Shown: positions 42,277 through 53,897 of the stretch, one piece after another
How the letters are laid out: each line of letters begins with the position of its first letter
How positions within the stretch are numbered: the stretch's first letter is position 1
DNA from: Lepidodermella squamata
Lineage: Eukaryota; Gastrotricha
DNA: 64,000 bases
NCBI GenBank assembly: GCA_047495785.1
Contig: JBLDXI010000029.1
Span: 3,782,001 to 3,846,000 of the forward strand
Reading direction: 5' to 3'
Translations under genes and position numbers: made by a program
Notes under the pieces: generated by a model
Told to the model about the DNA's origin: nothing
What the model saw: the letters and a program-made list of their open reading frames with translations, nothing else
Database searches by the model: none

Positions 42277-44305
42277 TGACCTATATTAGACTAGCATGAT
42301 GATTAGAATAGTGAATAAAAGTGAGACAGGATAGAGATTTTGAATTGCGGACGGTGATGTCAAAGGGCTACTTTCGAAAGATTTGGATTACTGGTTTTGA
42401 TACGAAAATATCCCGATATTTATTTCTCTTGAATTCAAAATGCGAAATAATCGTAAAAACGGTAAGCTTCGAGGGTAGCAGAGTCAGCTTCAGGGTTATC
42501 AATAATTGCCACGCAGATAATATGCCAGTTCTGAAATCGCACCTTGCTGAAAGTCGATAAACGTCAATTCCAAGCCAGCGACGGTCAACGGGGCCCTGGG
42601 TAGCGGATTATCCTTCGCTCAAACACGCTCGCGCGCACGCTTTCGCTACCAAATTCGATACCCATGCCCACACCTTTTACAAAACCGGACCTCATTTCGC
42701 GCGGCTTGGCTCGATTACTAGCAGCTCGGGCCTTGAACTCGCCACGTAAAGATCGCCCGCTGTTCTTGTCATTATTTAGTCCATGTGCATGCGCTTTCCA
42801 ATCGCCCTCACGCACTGGTGTCAATTCATCCATCACAGTCGTGCCACTACAATTTTTTGTTTTGCTTGCTCACCCGGCCTTCCTTCGGCTCAATCGGAAC
42901 CATGGTTTTGTGGATGTAGCAAGAGCGCCAGGTTTTTTCACCCGTTTTTTGCGATCGCGTTTTCTTCGATATTCGTAGCTGCGAACGAGATGATCCACGC
43001 CCAAGTTGCTGGTTATGATCGTCGGCGTATCCAAATCAACAACAACACGACCTGGGGCCAAAGCAGCCAACTCAGCCAGCAACGAGACAACGAGACAAAC
43101 ACATTTTGACCTGGCTTGACAACTGTATGCGGGATACGCTTTTCCTTCGTGAATACCGATGCTTCTTCTACAACCGGAAGTGGGCCGGGGTCGAATGAAG
43201 CTATCTGGTCAAAATTAGGTGACGGCGAGGGAACAGCATCTTGGAATGAAGGCGGCGGCGGTGGAATAGTGAGTGTTGTTAGCAGAACGATCTCATTTTC
43301 GTTCCCGAATTCAACATAACCAACAGGTGTTGAAACTCGCATCGCACCTGGGGCATTAGGGGATATAATTTTAATTTATATCGCGACACGCTGTTTCCAT
43401 CTTTGCGCTGATCCGTCGCTGTTATGACGCCGTGCCGTATCTACGGCGAAATATCCGAAATATCCAAAATGAATCATGTATTATCCTGACGAAATACGGC
43501 ATTCTTACTAATCAACTGCGCATGATTTCGATGAAGGGTTTCTACACTCAGCTTTCGGCGACCTCCCGTCGGTTACAGTCTCAAAAATTGCGGTATCGAT
43601 ATCTAAAATTTAGCGTTAGCTGTCGAGCGACATTGCTACGACCCGCCCAATGTGCCGACGAACATTTTCGCCTGTGCCAAGAACATGGTATCTACGCGTC
43701 AATCGGGTAACAGGATGCGTAATCTCTACACCCGGCTTCCCTTCATTTTGAGCGTTGCTCAAGAATAAAAAGATTGAAAAAAGAATACCTAAGAATAAGA
43801 AGAAAAAAAGATTGAAGTGAAGCCGGGTCGAATCACCCCTTAGCCGAAGCAGCAAGTCGACTAAGGTCTTCTCAGTTATTTATCTCGTTCAGTGAGATCT
43901 TCTGAGGTTCGACTCCGAGTCCATCGGGTTCCAAATTTTATGATAATCTTTCATTTTTCCCAGTTTTTTCGTACAACGACGAATAAACGACAAAGTGACG
44001 AACTAAACGTGGAATTTGATCCTGCAAAGCCGGACAATAGTAAAGATGCTTTTGAAAAAAGTTCACGGGGTCGCTCGCATGCCAGCCTGCGGTTTCATTC
44101 ACGTGAACACTACGTGATTATGTGCATGTATCTGGCCATATCAATCTAACACTTCTTCTCTCATGCACATGGCACACGCTCTCTCTTCATTCATGAAAAA
44201 GCTGGTTAAAAAATTGTTATTGACCTTATTTTATACGTCGTATGATTGCTACATATACCTAAGCTTTATTCTTTACTGTTAATTTAGACTATTTTTGCTT
44301 AAAAA
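42277..44305. other. Intergenic between amidases, with a frameshifted proline-rich ORF
   Basis: On the minus strand 43342-42873 encodes an unrecognised protein: MRVSTPVGYVEFGNENE, a proline stretch (IPPPPPSFQD), VKPGQNVFVSL, then after a frame change LAELAALAPGRVVVDLDTPT and a basic tail (YRRKRDRKKRVKK). The change coincides with a tandem 8-base repeat, CAACGAGA twice at about 43080-43095; one unit would restore a single frame. No intron explains it. The immediate upstream region of the second amidase (about 44160-44305) resembles that of the first. The remaining sequence holds nothing I recognise. Confidence 0.4.
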
Positions 44306-46021
44306 ATGAGCTGGTTTTCAAAAGACCATCTAAAAGCTAAAATTAGCGACTTCAGACAACGAGAAAGGTCAAAGCGTAACAATCTCTTAAAATCGATCGG
44401 CGATGAATCCGTCAGGTCAGTTACAAACCTGTCAGCAAGTGAAATTGTTGCGGCAACAAAAGAAGGTCGCTTAAAACCAAGCGATGTTCTGCTGGCCTTT
44501 CAAACCTCGGCACTCAGAACAACTGAAGATCTCTATGCTGTTACAGAATTCATCGAAGATGCTTATCAAACTGCTCTGAAGTTGGACGAGATACCTCAAA
44601 ACAATCGCGGCCCTCTCCATGGCGTCCCTCTGAGTGTAAAAGAATGCTTCTTCATCAAAGTGACCGAGACAACCTGTGGCTACAGCCAGTTCCTGGGAAA
44701 ATGCGTTGATTACCCAACCGCGCCGATCGTCGAATTCCTGAAGCATTTGGGCTGTGTTCCTTTTGTTAAGACCAACATCCCACAGGGCATGTTCTCTATC
44801 GACTCCGTAAACCCGATCCATGGCCAGACGAAGAACCCTCATGACAAGACTCGTTCACCTGGAGGTTCGTCAAGTGGCGAGGGAGCTTTGATAGCTTCAA
44901 AATCTTCCGTACTCGGCCTTGCGACCGATGCTGGTGGTAGCTTACGAGTTCCGGTAAGATTCCTCTAAAATCTCTAGATTTTTACTGAACAATTGTTTCA
45001 GGCATCATGGTGTGGTTGCTACAGTTTGAAGCCAAGTTCAAACCGAATAATCCAAGGCGGGGATTTCAACCTCGAATTCCAAGCTCGAATCATTGCCAAC
45101 GATTACTATTCCCCTGGATTTCTATCGGCAGATGTCGATTTGTTGGTTACTGTTTTCCGCAATCTTTACTCGAAATCGACCTTCGAAAAGTTTCCGAACA
45201 GCTCTCTGCCTCCGATTGAATTTCGCGATGAGCTCTTTTCTTCGAAGAAGAAGCTGAGAATTGGTTATTGCGAATTCGATGGACTCGTCAATTTGCTTCC
45301 AGGACCCAAGCGAGTTTTACGAGAAGCTAGGGAAAAGTTGGAAAAACTGGGCCATGAAGTCGTTGAATGGCCTGATATCGAATTGTTGAGAAATGGCTAT
45401 ATGGTCTGTTGCAGCACGTTCACAATCGATGGCTTAGTTGAAGTAATTGAATACATGGATAATGACGTTGAAATCAGCTACCCTAACAAAATGACTCATT
45501 TGCTGTTCAAATTACCGAATTGGGTCAAGTGGCTGTTCGAAAAGTTCGCCGGCTTGACCATGGGTCAACTAACGGCTGAAATGATTGGGAACATGCGAAC
45601 TGGATCTCGGCCGCATGATATGAATTTGGTCTACAGGAAAATCTTGAAATTCCGCCAGGATTTCGCGAAAATCTACCGGGAACAGGGCTTTGATGCTCTG
45701 CTTTGGCCTGCAGTTCCCTGCCAAGCACTGCCGTTGAATGCTGCGAGGGAGATTGCTCCGGCCTTGAGTTACGTTGTCCTGTTCAATCAACTCAACTGGC
45801 CGGCTGGAACTTGCCCGTTCGGTCAAGTGACCAGTCAAGATGAGGCCGAGCTTGAAGCTAACGATGCGCCAAATGGAGATTTCTATTACGCCCAAATTCG
45901 AAATTTTCTGAGATCCCCGCCCCAGACGAGTTCGGTGGGCCTTCCTCTTGCTGTTCAAGTGGCTGCGCCTCAGTTCCAGGAAGAAACAGTGCTTCGATTA
46001 CTAAAAGAACTTTCTTCTTGA
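44306..46021 (+). CDS. Fatty-acid-amide-hydrolase-like amidase
   Basis: Two exons, 44306-44953 and 45002-46021 (555 aa), with a phase 0 join across a 48-nt intron. It belongs to the amidase-signature family: catalytic Lys112 (GVPLSVKECF), Ser near 188 (PGGSSSGEGAL) and nucleophile Ser212 (TDAGGSLRVP) form the Ser-Ser-Lys triad used by FAAH to hydrolyse fatty acid amides. Length and overall pattern fit animal FAAH-type enzymes. The N terminus is not clearly a membrane anchor, so the protein may be peripheral or soluble. It is the intact member of a recent tandem pair; AATAAA follows about 45 bp after the stop. Confidence 0.88.
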
Positions 46022-46495
46022 ATGTCATGGTGACTTATAGACTCAATTGCGGGTCTGGTTTAGAAGTGAATAAAAATGGGACATGTGAGAGATGTTTGCA
46101 TTGCGGACGACGATGTCATAGGGCTACTTTCGAAAAGTGTGGCGGTTTTGATACAAAATTAAAAATCGGAAAACTCTCTGTCGATTGAGAATGGAAAAAT
46201 TAGAAAATATTTAGCTAAAATTACAAAAAAAAATTGGAAAATTTTACGACTGACTGCGGCGCGAATTATTCATTTTGGTATCAAAATACTTCGAAAGTTG
46301 TCCTTTGACCTCATTGCACGCCGTCGAAAGTCCTTAAAATCAGCATTTTTCATTTTTCAAGTGGGGAAAGAGTGATTTTTCGTGCAAATAAAATCAGCAA
46401 TAATTGATAATAAATTTATTAATCTAAAATCGCACCATTTGAGCGCTATTGCTAAAAATCTAGGCTAAAACATTCAGATGAAAATTCAGAATAAT
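46022..46495. other. Intergenic, convergent 3' region
   Basis: Lies between the amidase and ankyrin gene 3' ends. No additional feature recognised. Confidence 0.5.
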
Positions 46496-47355
46496 TCATT
46501 TTGTGGCACCCTGCAAGATCGCCGTGATTTCCGAGCTGTTTTTAGCCGCAGTCTTAGCAATTTCAACCAAATTTTGGCCGCTGTTATTCGTCGCATTGAT
46601 ATCGGCTCCTTTCGATACCAGGTACTCCACAGCCTCCACATTTCCAGCTCTCACCGCTCTCATTAAAGCCGTCCAGCCTTCATTGTTTTTCGACTCAATT
46701 TCAACAAGAATTTCGCCGGAATTTGTCGTAAATTCGCAGATTTTCTTCAGAGTATTCAACGCGTTGTATTCAGCCGCAATGTGAAGAGCCGTATTGCCGT
46801 TCGAATTGCGGTGATTTATCAATTTTTTCAGCGATTGATACGCCTGTTGCTTCGAATAGCCGTCCTCGTGAATTTCAAGGTTCAATTTGACCTCGAAAAT
46901 TCGCTCGACGAATAAATCGCGGTTGTAGGCCGCGCATGGGAATAGACAAGTATCGCCAGTTGTTACCTGCCAGCCGCCTAATTCAGATCCATGGCGATGG
47001 GGGTGGTAGTAGGCACTGATTATGGATAGGCTGTCACAGTGTGAACAGCTCAGGAACATTTCAAACCGCTCACGATCGCCCTCGACCAAGGCGTTAAAAA
47101 ATTTCTGAAAAATTGAAAAAAATTGAAATTCACAAAAAAATTAAAATAAGTGACCTAGTTACGGACACAAAATGAAATGATGAAATTATTTTGGAAATTT
47201 TGCTGAATTTTCAATTTAGAATTTAAATTTTAAAATTTCAAAGACTTCAAATTTTGCATTAAAAATAGCTCTTGCGTATATTTTAGAATCCATACCTTTT
47301 CATCGTCTATTGTTGGAACGCGGTGAAGCTTTGACGAACCATTTTCCAGATCCAT
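46496..47355 (-). CDS. Ankyrin-repeat protein
   Basis: Two exons, 47355-47296 and 47104-46496 (222 aa), phase 0 join across a 191-nt intron ending TTTTTCAG. Exon 1 gives the N terminus (MDLENGSSKLHRVPTIDDEK). Exon 2 has an N-terminal region with several Cys/His (CSHCDSL, HPHRHGSE, CLFPCAAYNRD) followed by ankyrin repeats: RNSNGNTALHIAAEYNALN, NNEGWTALMRAVRAGNVEAV with EYLVSKGADIN, and a terminal ATNNSGQNLVEIAKTAA unit. The first part looks like one diverged ankyrin unit. It has no signal peptide or membrane segment, so it is an intracellular protein-interaction module; the partner is unknown. Confidence 0.7.
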
Positions 47356-49185
47356 ATTAAAATGAATATAGGAAACCTAAAAACAATTCTGACACATCGT
47401 ATTCAAGTAATTTGATCCTTTTTTTAGACAATTTATGACTATAGGAATAAATCGGATTAATTCCTTATAGTAGGGAATCCGAGCCCTATCTAATCGAATA
47501 TTCATCATTTCCGCCGCATCCCTATATAGCGCTGAAAATTAACTAGAAAAATAAGACGTTGTTGTGATGGTTATCATCGGATTTTGACGTTTTTTCACAC
47601 ACATGTATAAAGCTTGTGCGTATATTTGAAGCCTGGAAACTAAAAACTCGCTGCTTTAGTGCGTAAATTTTTTTGCGTGCGAGAGTGAGATGTTGTGTGT
47701 TATGGCTAATATAAAAAGGTAAAATAACTCATCGCCAGACCTGAAATTGGTTGTAATATAATGCCAATGGAGCGTGCTTAATGCTAAATCATATGCGCGA
47801 AAAAGCCTCACCTCATTTCGGACACGTTATAGAAAGGTCAGTAAGATTCTAAAGTGAAATAAAATTAGGCAACCTGAGATGTTAGACAGCGATAAATTAG
47901 CTCCTTGGAACTGATATTAGAGTACGAATATAAATTACTAAAAATAAGTATAAAGTTATTATATCTATTGGGATCGACAACTAAAAGAACTAGGAGAACA
48001 CACTTTTGTTTCGAAAAAAATGGATAGCAAATAAATCCTGTGTTTGCCGAATGACGGCGGCGCACAAGAGTCGAGGACTAAGATAACTACCTATTGATTT
48101 CTGATAGATAGTATACGTAATAATACTGAACCGGTGAATGTAAGCTACTTGTTCTATCACATCGCCGTGTGCAAAATTAAGGGAATAGGAATTTGTTGAA
48201 AAAAAAATAATCAAATCCTATCAGAGCTAAATCTCGTAACGCCAAATACCTAAGCAGTTAGAAAATGAGAGAAAAAAAATGACAAATAAATTTCATAAAA
48301 TAATAAAAATAATCTTATTTTGGGTCTTACTCCGCACTTTAGTTGAACCAAATTTCAGGTAAATAATTAGTCGAAAATTTTACTAATTTTCCATTTGCTA
48401 CGCGATAGAACAGTAATTGCCCCCGGGCCTAGTACTTGAAGCAATAATAACCAGATTTTTCAGGTCAAACCTTGAAACCTATAGACAAGTAAACCTCAAT
48501 CGAATAGGGAATAAGCAATGTGATTTCGTTCTCAAATTGGAAATTTTCCAAAAATGACCTAATTTTGTACAGCTGGTAATTTTGGGCGCTCATTTGCATA
48601 TGCAATGGCCTTGTGATTTCCACTTGAGAGAAAATATTTGGAGACATTTTTTTCTGTTGTGGTAAAAAAATACTAATTATTTGCTAATGTTCTTATTTTT
48701 TGCTCAATTTTTACTATTTATTATTTTATTGAATTTGCTTTTTTGTCGTTTCGCTGCTATCCAGTCGTCGATCTTTTTCCGTTTTTCGCATCTAGGGTTT
48801 CTACCTATCCTCATTTGATTCGTCATGATTTTCACTTTCTTTTTTGGCACCGGACGATGAACTGAAACAGAAAGCATGGTTGTTATAATATAACGCGACT
48901 CCTCGTTATTTCATTCGGTAACACTTGTCGCAATGAGGCGCTATACCGAAACTATGTTCAAGTTGCTATATGTTTAGCGTACATCTCAGAGGCGGAAGGA
49001 AGTGGCAAAACCACTCTACGTAGCACTGCTTTTCATAGCATAGGTAGCATCAAGTGAGAAATCCAAACTGCTGGCTATATGGTCTATGGTACTTATTGGT
49101 ATAAGGGAGAGAGAACCGTACTACGTATAAGCGTAACACCGTTCATTATACCAGCCGCAGTACTGATGACAAATAACTCGAAAAA
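47356..49185. other. Long intergenic region, nothing recognised
   Basis: About 1.8 kb of AT-rich sequence. Open frames here are short, without domains, signal peptides or splice support. No structured RNA or inverted repeat was evident. Confidence 0.5.
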
Positions 49186-50848
49186 ATGGTCAAAATTCTG
49201 CGATTACAGGTATGGGAAAATTATTAAAAATTCTTTAAAAATTCTGATTCATTCCATTTTTCCAGAGCCTCCTTTTGCTTATTTTTATTGCGGCACTAGA
49301 GCTATTTAGCATCGGAAAAGGTCAGTATGGGCGGGTACAGATTAGCCTATCAATAAGTAAGGATTTTCTAATTTGTTCTTAATGTTTTTTTTTAATTTGA
49401 TTTTTTTAGACTGTTCATCGCCGCAAGCAAAGTGCGCTGACAACGAATACTGCGAGTCGTTTTCAAAAATTGTTTTCAATTTTATTCAGTAAAATATTTT
49501 TTTTGAATTAACGATAATTTTCTTTTACAGGATCCGCCTTGTAAATCGAAAGCTTGCATGTGCAATGGCTGTTCTTGGAGAAGCGGCAAAATTTGCAAAC
49601 AAGGTAAAACATTTTCGCAGCCATTTTCCTAATCAAAGATTTAATGAATATCCATTTTGTGAAATTTTTTAAAAAATATTTAAAATTTATTCAGTTTAAG
49701 AAAATTAATTCCAATTTTTCGAAACTGAAGCCAGCGATATCGGAGCTGGATGTGACTCGGATACAATTACAACAGTTTTATGATTTTCAATTTTTTGAAA
49801 TTTCATTGAAAAAATTGAAAATTTTTGAAATTTATGAAATTCGTATTATTTTCAAGAACTTTTTCAATGAAAATTTAATTTCTCAATCAATTTATTTTGT
49901 TTAAAATAAAGCCAAATTTGCCAACGATATCGGATATGGATGCGACTCGGATACAATTATCACAGTGCCCGGCGCAATTTGTTCGAACAACCGCGTCAAT
50001 TGTTCCATAGGCGAGTCCGCAAATGGTTGCAGCATCGGCAACTGCACCGAACCAGCCGACGGCTTCAAATGCCACGAATCCACCTTAATCTGCGAAAATG
50101 ACTGGGAACTTTTCGACGAAGCCCTGCGAATTTGCCGGCCGCGTAAAATTGGCGAGCCGTGCCGTAGCGATTCTGATTGTTCAAAGCCAAACAGCCATTT
50201 GCTGATTTGTTCTTCGGATGCTAAATTATGCTCATGCGACGTGACGCAGGGTGTCCGGACTTGGTTGATGGTTCTTAATGAATTCAACCAATTCGCGCTG
50301 GTTGATCAATGCGTGGCAAAGGGAGCGGTTGTTAACATTGCGAAGGGCGGCGAGTGTAATACGGAAGAAGGGGCTGAAAAATTTCTGACCTCAATTACGG
50401 CGAAATTTTGCGATCAGAATACGTTCTGCATGAAATGCCCAGGCGAAAGAACAGCACTTTGCCGTAAGTTAACAAATCCCCTGCAATAATCTGTAAATTT
50501 TCAAAATTAAAATTTTCGATTTATAAATTTTCAAAATTTTCGAAAATATTTTTTTCGATAGTGAATAAATTTTTTAGCTTTTAAAAAATTAAGCAAATTA
50601 CGAAAAAGTGCTTTTATTGCTGTCAACAATTGAGATGACGCATTTTTCTATTTCCGCAATTTTTTTTCGTGCAATTATTTCATTTTTTTTCTATTTCAGG
50701 GTCAATATCACCGGAATTTCTCAAACCGGCCGTGCTTTGTGGTCGCAAGCAGTTTCGCTATTCATCAGCAATAAGGCTATCAAACTTTAATTCCAACTTC
50801 GCAACTTCATTTTTTCTTTATTTTTTTCATCCACTCTTTTTAAAATGA
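49186..50848 (+). CDS. Cysteine-rich secreted or GPI-like protein A
   Basis: Six exons with consistent phases: 49186-49209, 49266-49320, 49410-49471, 49531-49603, 49912-50463 and 50700-50848. A split signal peptide (MVKILRLQ | SLLLLIFIAALELFSI) precedes Cys-rich modules (CADNEYCESF, DPPCKSKACMCNGC, AICSNNRVNCS, NGCSIGNC, GEPCRSDSDC, CSSDAKLCSC, FCMKCPGERTALC), loosely like EB or other short disulfide repeats. The last exon ends in a hydrophobic run (FATSFFLYFFHPLFLK), possibly a GPI signal. Its stop overlaps the LINE insertion site. The paralog at 58450-60319 has identical sizes for exons 2 and 3. Adhesion or ligand-binding roles are guesses. Confidence 0.65.
49728..49776 (+). pseudogene. Duplicated start of exon 5
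   Basis: Within intron 4, GATATCGGAGCTGGATGTGA and CTCGGATACAATTACAACAG mirror the beginning of exon 5 at 49926 (GATATCGGATATGGATGCGA). It is followed soon by stops, so it is a partial tandem exon duplication rather than an alternative exon. Confidence 0.6.
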
Positions 50849-53552
50849 AATGAAATGAAATGAAATGATTTATTTGTTTCTCTTCCCCGCGACTAGACGT
50901 CTGTACCCTTTCGGGTTTTGAGGAAGGCGAAGGCAAGGCAAACCAAAAAGAAAAATTTTAGTCACCCTCCCCCACAACCGAGAAAATCTTACTTTTGTTA
51001 TAAAATTCAAAATCTTCCAGAGACTCAACTATTTTTCGCCATTCAACTCGATCTAATGCCGTTGTTTCGGTAAATGTCCAGTCAACAGTTTTTTCGGAAA
51101 TTTCGGTTACATTACTACCATCTTTACGAGGTCTGCCACGGGACCCGTCGGTTTTTTTTCTTATTATATTTTCTGTTGTAAGTCCTACTTTACTTAAACT
51201 TCTTTCAACCGTATCTAGCCATCTAGTTCGAGGTTTCCCCACCGGTCTCTTCCATTCCTTAGGCGCAACCCACCTATAAAGGTCGTAGACTGGCCCCGGT
51301 GGTATCGGTTCACCTTTGTCGTCGACATAGGTCTCCATCCTTATTATATGACCTAGGTAATTAAGTCGTTGTTTTTCAATTAATCTACCGACTTCAATTA
51401 TTCCGCCACACATTGATAGTCTGATATCTATGTTGGGAATATAGTCCATTACTGTAATTCCTAAAATGCATCGCAGCCACTTATATTCTTGGGTATTTAG
51501 CGTACTTTCGTCGTCTTCCGTAATATTCCATGACTCGCAGGCATACATCATAGCTGGAATAATAACGCATTTTAATATTTTTAATTTTACCGCCAAAGAG
51601 ACATGTTTTCGGTTGCACATAAATTTACTTATCGCGCCAAAGCAACTACCTGCTTTCGCAATGCGCGCTTTAAGTTCCTCGCCGATTTTGCCATCATCAG
51701 TTATAAAGCTACCTAGATACTTGAACGTGCTTACTTTTTCAAGATTGCGACCCTCTAATTGTAAATTATATTTTTCATTTTTCTTTGGGTCACCACCTAT
51801 AATCATATATTGAGTCTTCGCCGCGTTAATTTTGAGACCCAATTCTTTACAAGCCGCGTCGAAAATTCCTAATAACAACTTAATTTCTTTGTGATTCATG
51901 CCTAACAGCGTTCCATCATCGGCGAAAGCCAAAATATTCAGAAAATTTTTTCCCAACGGAAAGCCGACCTTTTCATTAGCGACTTTTTCACAGATTTTAT
52001 TGAAGGTAGTAATAAAAAGAAGAGGAGATAAGGGGCATCCCTGCCTGAGGCCTCTATTCACGTAGAAAAATTCTGATAACTTCCCATCGATTTTAACTGC
52101 CACCTCATTTTTCACGTATAGACTCTTAATGGCTGCTATTAATTCAGGGTTTACTTTCATTTCTTCGAGAGTTTCCCATACTTTTTTTCGGTCGACCAAG
52201 TCGTACGCCTTTTCTAAATCAATAAAAACTAGATGTAATTCCTGATGAAATTCTATAATTTTCTCAATGACTCGTCGTAACACAAATATGCAATCTCTGG
52301 TTCCTTTAAGAGGCTGAAAACCAAATTGAAATTTGGAAATGTTCCTACCCAACGAGGCGCGCAATTTTCTCTCCAGAATAATTGCATACAGTTTACTAAT
52401 TACACTTAACAGAGTTATACCTCGGTAATTTTTACATTGCGACTTCTCCCCTTTGTTTTTATAAAGTGGGGTTATAATTGCTGAGCACCAGTCATCCGGA
52501 ATTTTCTTTTCCCTCCAAATTCGATTCATTAAATTTAAAAGCCATTCCTTGTTTTCCTCATCTAAAGCCTTAATCATTTCGGGTCGAATTTCGTCTATTC
52601 CTGGGGCTTTACCGTTTTTCATATGGTCAATGGCACTCCTAATTTCCTCGATAGATATTCCTTTTATATCAGAGTTCGAAGCCATATTTAGGGGCTCATC
52701 TGGGGTCTCCTGGAATAGGTCAGTGCCCTCTAAGAGCTCTTTAAAATAGTCCTTCATGGTGTCTAGAATTTCCTCAAGTTCGTCTACAAAAGATCCTTGC
52801 TCAGTTTCTAAGGTTTTTGGGCCTTTGCTAGACTTATTCGTTCCCCTAAGCTTTTTTACTTTGGCCCAGAATTTTTTGAGGTCTTCCCATTCCGAAGATT
52901 TTTCCCCAAGAGAATTCAATTCACTAAAAATTTCAATTTCCTGATTTTTTTGAAGTCGCTTAACCATTTTATTTCGAATATTGCGCATCTTCACGTATTC
53001 TTCCTTCGGTATGAGGCCTTTCTGGTATTTTGAGAAAGTTTCTTTCGTCTTTTTACAAATATCATAGGCCTCAGGGTGCCACCATGGTGGTTTTTCTCTC
53101 CCTCTGCCCACTTTTCTTTCCCCACAGGCTTCTCTTGCGGCGTCTAAGATCGCCGTTTTGGTTTTAAGCCAATTTTCCTCGGTCTCTATCGCTTCATCAG
53201 AGTTATCTGACCTTCTTACTTTAATTTTTTCGTTATAATCGAGTTTAATTTCCTCTTCTCTCAGGCTCTGGTGTTTAATAACTTTCTTGGCAGGTTCAGC
53301 GGGTTTACCTAGAGGTTTTATATAAATTTCGCCGATGATCAAGCGATGGTCGGACTCGAAGATAGGATCTTCCAGCACTAAACAGTTGTTAAACAAATTT
53401 TTAATCGATTTATCTATTAAAATATAATCTATGAATGACTTATTTTTCCCCCTTTTCCATGTGTAGCCACAATTTGGGAAGAACGTATTAACGAAGCATA
53501 AATTATTCGAGCTCGCAAAGTCATGCCATTTCAACCCCTTGTCGTTCCGAAA
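50847..53552 (-). mobile_element. 5'-truncated LINE with endonuclease remnant and reverse transcriptase
   Basis: One long frame (53534-50958, 858 codons) encodes the C-terminal end of an APE-type endonuclease (YTWKRGKNKSFIDYILID, ESDHRLIIGEI), then a complete reverse transcriptase (GKAPGIDEIRPEMI, NYRGITLLSVISKLY, DLEKAYD, GLRQGCPLSPLLF, FADDG) and a C-terminal domain (TFKYLGSFITDDG, PRTRWLDTVERSL). The motif set resembles RTE-like elements. The RNA 3' end carries a short tandem tail (CATTT units, about 50847-50870). The target duplication TCTTTTTAAAAT occurs at 50835-50846 and 53553-53564. The start of the endonuclease is missing, so the copy cannot be autonomous, but the long open frame shows the insertion is recent. 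Confidence 0.9.
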
Positions 53553-53897
53553 TCTTTTTAAAATAAAATTATGAAAATAAATTTTTAAGAAAAAATGAGA
53601 AATTGCTAAGAAATTGTCCCCTTGGCAATGTCAAATTCTCTTGATATCTGACGCGATCGATCAAGAAATCGAAACATAATTGCGCGGTGAATTTTACGCC
53701 TCGGCTCAATGACGTCTTGGAGATGTTTTCAGTAGAAATTAATCCAGGTAAAAAATAATCGATAATACAAGCTTGACACACTTGACAAAATGCCGTGATT
53801 GCTACCCATTAGTCAGGCTATATGCGACGGAAGAAGCTGGAAAAGAAACACGTCCGTTTATTCTAGAAACGACAAAACCGAATTTCGATCTGGGAAA

